A stretch of 64,000 bases of DNA from Zhengitettix transpicula (taxonomy: Eukaryota > Arthropoda > Insecta > Orthoptera > Tetrigidae): the NCBI GenBank assembly GCA_037074705.1, contig CM073591.1, positions 80,148,532 to 80,212,531 on the forward strand, read 5' to 3'. A program made the position numbers and the translations under genes. Positions 60,222 to 64,000 of the stretch are shown here, piece by piece. Numbering within the stretch: the stretch's first letter is position 1; every line of letters begins with the position of its first letter. The notes below the pieces were generated by a model. The model did no database searches and was not told where the DNA came from. It saw nothing but the letters and a program-made list of their open reading frames with translations.

Positions 60222-61015
60222 TAAACGCCTAGAACGGCGTTGTCAGTGTACTTATTTATATAAACCCGAAAAAGTATTTAATTCTATATTAATCTTTCAT
60301 CAATATGTTATTTAACGTAAATCTAAATGTTCCTAGTTTCGTAAATACTACAGACCGATTGTTTATTAATTGAACAGCTAAAAAATACTTTGAATTTTAT
60401 TGCATCAATCCCAACAAACAGACCTCCGAATTTCTTTACCATACTTTACAATACTAAAATATACTCGTTGAGTATTTCAGGATATAATTGTCCCAGTCTT
60501 CAGACATTACAAAAGATTAAATTGATGAAATTCTTAGCTAGATTCACAATGTAAACAAATAATCACCATATTCGAGTCACTAATATGACACGAAAATTAA
60601 CTTACATTTTGCGCAAGGATCGTTAAGTATTTCGTATTGTTTTTTATTATCATTCGATGGAGTATTACTGAATAAAATTATATTTTTGATTCAATGAAAA
60701 TATTTCTTCTTTATTTATTATGGAAAAAGGAAATATTTCCATTGTTCGTAGCGTAGTAACGTAACTCTGCCGCGTGACGTCATGGACTCTTGGCGCGCAG
60801 TAATTTAACACAAAATTATCACATTTTTCAATTATAATTCTTTCTACCTTTATGCTAGGAGTTTCTCACCCGCACAGTACCGTTTCTCGTGTTTTGAAGA
60901 ATATGCGTACCAAGTTTTGTTGCAATCTGTCCACGAGTTTAAATTTGTATAGAAATTAACTTAAATCCATACAAACATACAAATATATATGCACGCTATT
61001 TTATTATAAACGCCT
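60222..61015 (+). repeat. ACTAGCTGG-type element, subfamily 2, with 9-bp target duplication
   Basis: The element (60231-61006) is flanked by exact TAAACGCCT repeats at 60222-60230 and 61007-61015. The ACTAGCTGGTTGCC start is missing; it begins at the GGCGTTG segment. The interior aligns with 41779-42380 and again holds a TGACGTCA (60775-60782) followed by CTTGGCGCGCAGTAATTTAA. It adds about 190 bases absent from the other copy. The tail is CATACAAACATACAAATAT. Confidence 0.75.
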
Positions 61016-61440
61016 ATAACTTTCTAAAAGTACTCATTTAGTATGCTTTAAAATTAATTGTAGTGACAAATGGTAATAGGAAACAGTTATTCATCCTCCA
61101 TATAATATCTGGACTTCCTTGCAGCTTGTATGATGCTGCTTTTCTCGGAATGTGTCCGATTCCTTTGGTGTCGGAAGTGCGGATAGCCGTATATCACCAA
61201 GTGTGGTGTATCGCACCAAAGCACTAAAGTCCAAGTGCAAAAGCGTAACCGTGCAATAAATTACTAGAGTGATTTACAGGGCTCCAAAATTATTACACAA
61301 ATTATTATCATATCATCATATATACGACATGAAATGCCATTAAAACAAACGTAAATAAATAACGTATCAATGGATTTATGTCTCGTGTACTAAGAAGTGA
61401 TTACTAGCGTGATACTTATCACAACAATCCAGCTCTTAGG
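61016..61440. other. Unique DNA
   Basis: A less AT-rich part at 61120-61270 (including GTGTGGTGTATCGCACC) matches nothing else in the window. Confidence 0.45.
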
Positions 61441-61442
61441 AC

Positions 61443-61466
61443 GTATATATATATATATATATACTC

Positions 61467-61500
<34 letters not shown>

Positions 61501-61711
61501 TCTCTGACACACGCACGCACAAACACACACTCTCTCTGACACACGCACACACACACACACACACTCTCTCACACACACACACTCACACACACACTCTCAC
61601 ACACACACTCACACACACTCACACTCGCACACACACTCACACACACTCACACACACACACACACTCACATACTCTCACACACACACCCTCATATATATAT
61701 ATATATATATT
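61443..61711. repeat. Long compound microsatellite (AT)n(AC)n(TC)n(AT)n
   Basis: About 270 bases made of AT runs at both ends and AC repeats interrupted by TCTC and ACGC units. It abuts the solo LTR at 61712. Confidence 0.95.
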
Positions 61712-62685
61712 ATAATGGCAATTAATTAGAACATTAATTGTTTCAACTTAAAATTTAAATTGTTGAGAAATCCATTATAGCTATCTGATCGAACAAAGCG
61801 CGAGCTCTGTTGCTTTGTCGGAAGGTAAAAATGGCGTATGCGCGCTAAAACTCGAGACGAGGATAGTTCAGTTGGTGACTAGAATTTAACAGAGTTGGTT
61901 GGTGCCTGGACATTTCGAAGGACGGAACAAGTGATACTAGAGCAGAGACTAGCCGTCGTTTATTGTATTATTATTAGACAAAGTTGTGAGTTGAAGACAA
62001 AGTAAAACATTCACGAAATCATTACATTGATACTTGCTAAGTAAAAGCAGTTTTACGTCCATAGCCGGCCAGAAACAGTAAAATTGCAGTATAAGTCCAA
62101 AGCGGTAAAGACTAGCAAATCTACAAACCACAGAATTCACCTAAGGCAAACAGTCAACAGATAACTGACAAAAAAGAGGATCATCCGAGGTCCTGACATC
62201 CTATCAATTTTGACTAGAATCAGTGTAAAATTTGTGAATCTTAGAATCAGTGTAAAATCTCGCAATAGTGTTTTTTCGAAACCAAAAAGGGAATGCCTGA
62301 AACAAGCTGGAGAAATGTGAGTAACAAAATACAAAATAATGATTCATGTAAACGTAATTAAAAATAGAAGTCAGATTTCGTTCTCCTTTGTAAATTGTTA
62401 ATCAGAGTTAATCTCTTTACTTTTTAATTTCGTTATATTTTAATTTTCAAGCTAATTTCTTTTCTTTTAGTCGATGTATTGTTTAGGTAAATGTGATTTG
62501 TTTGTTAATAAGATTTTAAATATAATTGATGTGTCCATTATCAAACCCAGTGAAGACCCTGAGAAATATTTTAAATTGTATTTGTTTTTGAGTGATTGCC
62601 ACAAAATAAATAAATATTGTTTGTAAATTTTATGAATTCTTTTATTTAATTAACGCCTTCCTTTTGATTATTAATTGTGTATATT

Positions 62686-62688
<3 letters not shown>
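61712..62688 (+). repeat. Solo LTR of the TGTAATG family inserted in AT repeats
   Basis: It begins TATAATGGCAATTAATTAGA and ends TATATTACA, diverged forms of the family ends. Landmarks: ATGCGCGCTAAAACTCGAG (about 61838), donor-like GTGAGT (62317-62322), TATCAAACCCAGTGAAGACC (about 62540). No primer-binding-site motif follows; (AT)n runs lie on both sides, as expected if the target was an AT repeat. Confidence 0.7.

Positions 62689-62689
<1 letters not shown>

Positions 62690-62730
<41 letters not shown>
62690..62730. repeat. (AT)n microsatellite
   Basis: About 20 AT units between the solo LTR and the mariner element. Confidence 0.95.
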
Positions 62731-62732
<2 letters not shown>

Positions 62733-63272
62733 CACGAGGGTGTGTGAATAAGTAATGGCACTTATTTTTCTCTCCTATATTTATCAAGAGAATTAAATTC
62801 ATACACCAACAACATAAATGATTAATTTTTCACTTTTAAATATAGTCTACGTCCGTTTCCATGGTTTCTGTATACAGCGCATGTATTCAACTATCGTAAA
62901 AAAGCGTGGTCTTGCTTCTTAAGCCATCGACGCACAGTGTTTTCCCTTCAGCTTCGATACAGCACAAATCCATTGCCGAATAGTGCTGACATAAACTGTT
63001 GCATCGCTATACACATTTTTTAGCCTTTCCTTATTGCGAATGGGCGTTTCACCTTCTGTATTTAAAAATTAAATCACAGAACGCTGTCTAATAAATACGA
63101 CAATGACAGCCATTTTGCAATATGGTGCAGTGATTTCACCAGTTGACTTAGGAGTTGTTACTACAGTGGATTGGAGAAGAATGTTTGAGGAATCGAGCCA
63201 AATTCAAAATTTTTACATAACTAACTTATTTAAGGAAAAATAAATATAAGGCATTACTTATAGAACCACTCA
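62731..63272 (-). mobile_element. Internally deleted mariner transposon
   Basis: A 542-base element flanked by TA on both sides. The terminal inverted repeats are diverged but clear: the left end has AATAAGTAATGGCACTTATTTTT and the right end, complemented, has TATAAGTAATGCCTTATATTTATTTTT. It carries two transposase pieces on the minus strand and nothing between them for most of the catalytic domain, so it is a non-autonomous deletion derivative. TA is the Tc1/mariner target, and the element sits at the edge of an (AT)n run. Confidence 0.8.
62822..63113 (-). pseudogene. Mariner transposase, N- and C-terminal pieces fused by deletion
   Basis: From the minus-strand ATG at 63113, after a stop, the frame reads FLNTEGETPIRNKERLKNVY and then ATVYVSTIRQWI, which fits the first helix-turn-helix of mariner transposases (VIKFL..EG..P.EIH.RL..VYGD....ST.RRW). 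Near 62930, in another phase, comes RRWLKKQDHAF, then RNHGNGRRLYLKVKN and a stop at 62822. This fits the mariner C-terminus (WL..Q...F...GI..L..RW.KC....GDY..K). The DD34D catalytic core is absent. It cannot encode an active enzyme. Confidence 0.75.
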
Positions 63273-63274
63273 TA

Positions 63275-64000
63275 TATATATTCAATGAAATTAACTTTGT
63301 TACTTGATGAAATTTTATTTTATTTTTGTGCAAATGCAGCAGGTATAATTTTTCGATAATTGTGACCGGCGAAATGGATTACAGAATAATTTGATAACAA
63401 TCCGTCTGATATGACGCTAACCTGGGTGACGCAACTGTTGACTCAAAGTCTTTTTATTACCTCTGAAATAATCCTCTCGCGTCAGTTTATTAGTTGTTTG
63501 AAATCCATTAAAAATATATACGGCATAATACGGTAACACTGAAATCATTCATATGAATAATTTATGTCACTACTGGATTAATTGTCTTTAGAAACAATGC
63601 TTCGCCTCTCACCATTCCAAAATGTTTTATGGCAAATGTGAAGTTTATTCAATGACCACACAACATGTTTTACTGATGAGGCTTAAATCCGTCTCATAAT
63701 AATTGAATGCAACACGCAACACACGCGGTTGTTTACTCGACTAGATTTAGATTTATTTATTAATTCCATGAGACCTCTATTCATGAAATTTAACAAATCA
63801 AATTTACCATTAAATACACAAACATAAAATACATTAAAGGAAAAATAAACATATTGAAAGATATACAAAAATACACATAGGAAATTACAAAAAATGCATA
63901 CATTATATGGAATAAAATATATGTACCAATAAAATATAGAACAGGAAAGGAAGGTTAGATGAAATTGTTTTTAACGTAAACTAAACGTCATAATTAAACC
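63275..64000. other. AT-rich unique DNA to window end
   Basis: No open frame with a recognised domain and no repeat identified. Confidence 0.5.

Overview
The window looks like AT-rich, gene-poor nuclear DNA of an arthropod, most likely an insect. I infer this from the mix of mobile elements: Tc1/mariner remnants, Penelope-like element (PLE) pieces, non-LTR retrotransposon fragments whose 5' end reads ACTAGCTGG..GCCCGGCGTTGC, tRNA-headed SINEs, and long AT- and AC-rich microsatellites. A polyneopteran such as a stick insect or cockroach is a guess. I could not support any intact host protein-coding gene, rRNA or functional tRNA. Nearly every open frame is a chance frame or a shadow of a repeat.

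Six repeat classes explain most of the non-AT-rich sequence. (1) A GC-richer retroposon of about 565 bp, here called family A, with tandem hairpins at its 5' end and an A-rich 3' end. There are ten copies (5289, 8581, 15179, 38742, 39322, 43581, 46636, 47849, 48736, 51732), and two have clear target-site duplications. (2) An LTR-retrotransposon family, mostly solo LTRs of about 0.9 to 1.1 kb with TGTAATG..CATTACA ends (11575, 22205, 36254, 44086, 52377, 61712). Three copies have a primer-binding-site-like NNAACGTGGGGC motif just outside the LTR end, and all six keep a splice-donor-like GTRAGT at the equivalent internal place. (3) The ACTAGCTGG superfamily, subfamily 1 (29902-31704, 32055-33430, 37225-38631, 54888-55598, 57672-58254) and subfamily 2 (41779-42380, 60231-61006). 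(4) PLE remnants: a decayed minus-strand piece with RT motif A and a GIY-YIG nuclease (45935-46600), plus many short tails with a hammerhead-ribozyme-like core, one of them a near-perfect palindrome (33925-34175). (5) DNA transposons: an internally deleted mariner (62731-63272) and a Tc1 N-terminal fragment (57296-57412). (6) A frameshifted non-LTR retrotransposon RT end (35295-36108, minus).

Layout: 1-5.3 kb, 5.9-8.6 kb, 9.1-11.5 kb, 12.6-15.2 kb and 15.7-29.9 kb are mainly AT-rich unique DNA with isolated family A, LTR and PLE-tail insertions. From 29.9 to 39.8 kb the DNA is a dense repeat block, including a three-unit 281-bp tandem array. From 41.8 to 53.4 kb family A, LTR and PLE copies alternate. 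From 54.9 to 63.3 kb there is an inverted pair of superfamily copies, a Tc1 stub, a SINE, long microsatellites, a solo LTR and a mariner side by side.

Nothing here forms an operon or pathway. The most unusual signals are the hammerhead-like PLE tails, the palindromic PLE tail, the hairpin-headed retroposon and the conserved donor site inside the LTRs. All of this was read by eye, so boundaries are approximate unless a target duplication or terminal repeat fixes them.
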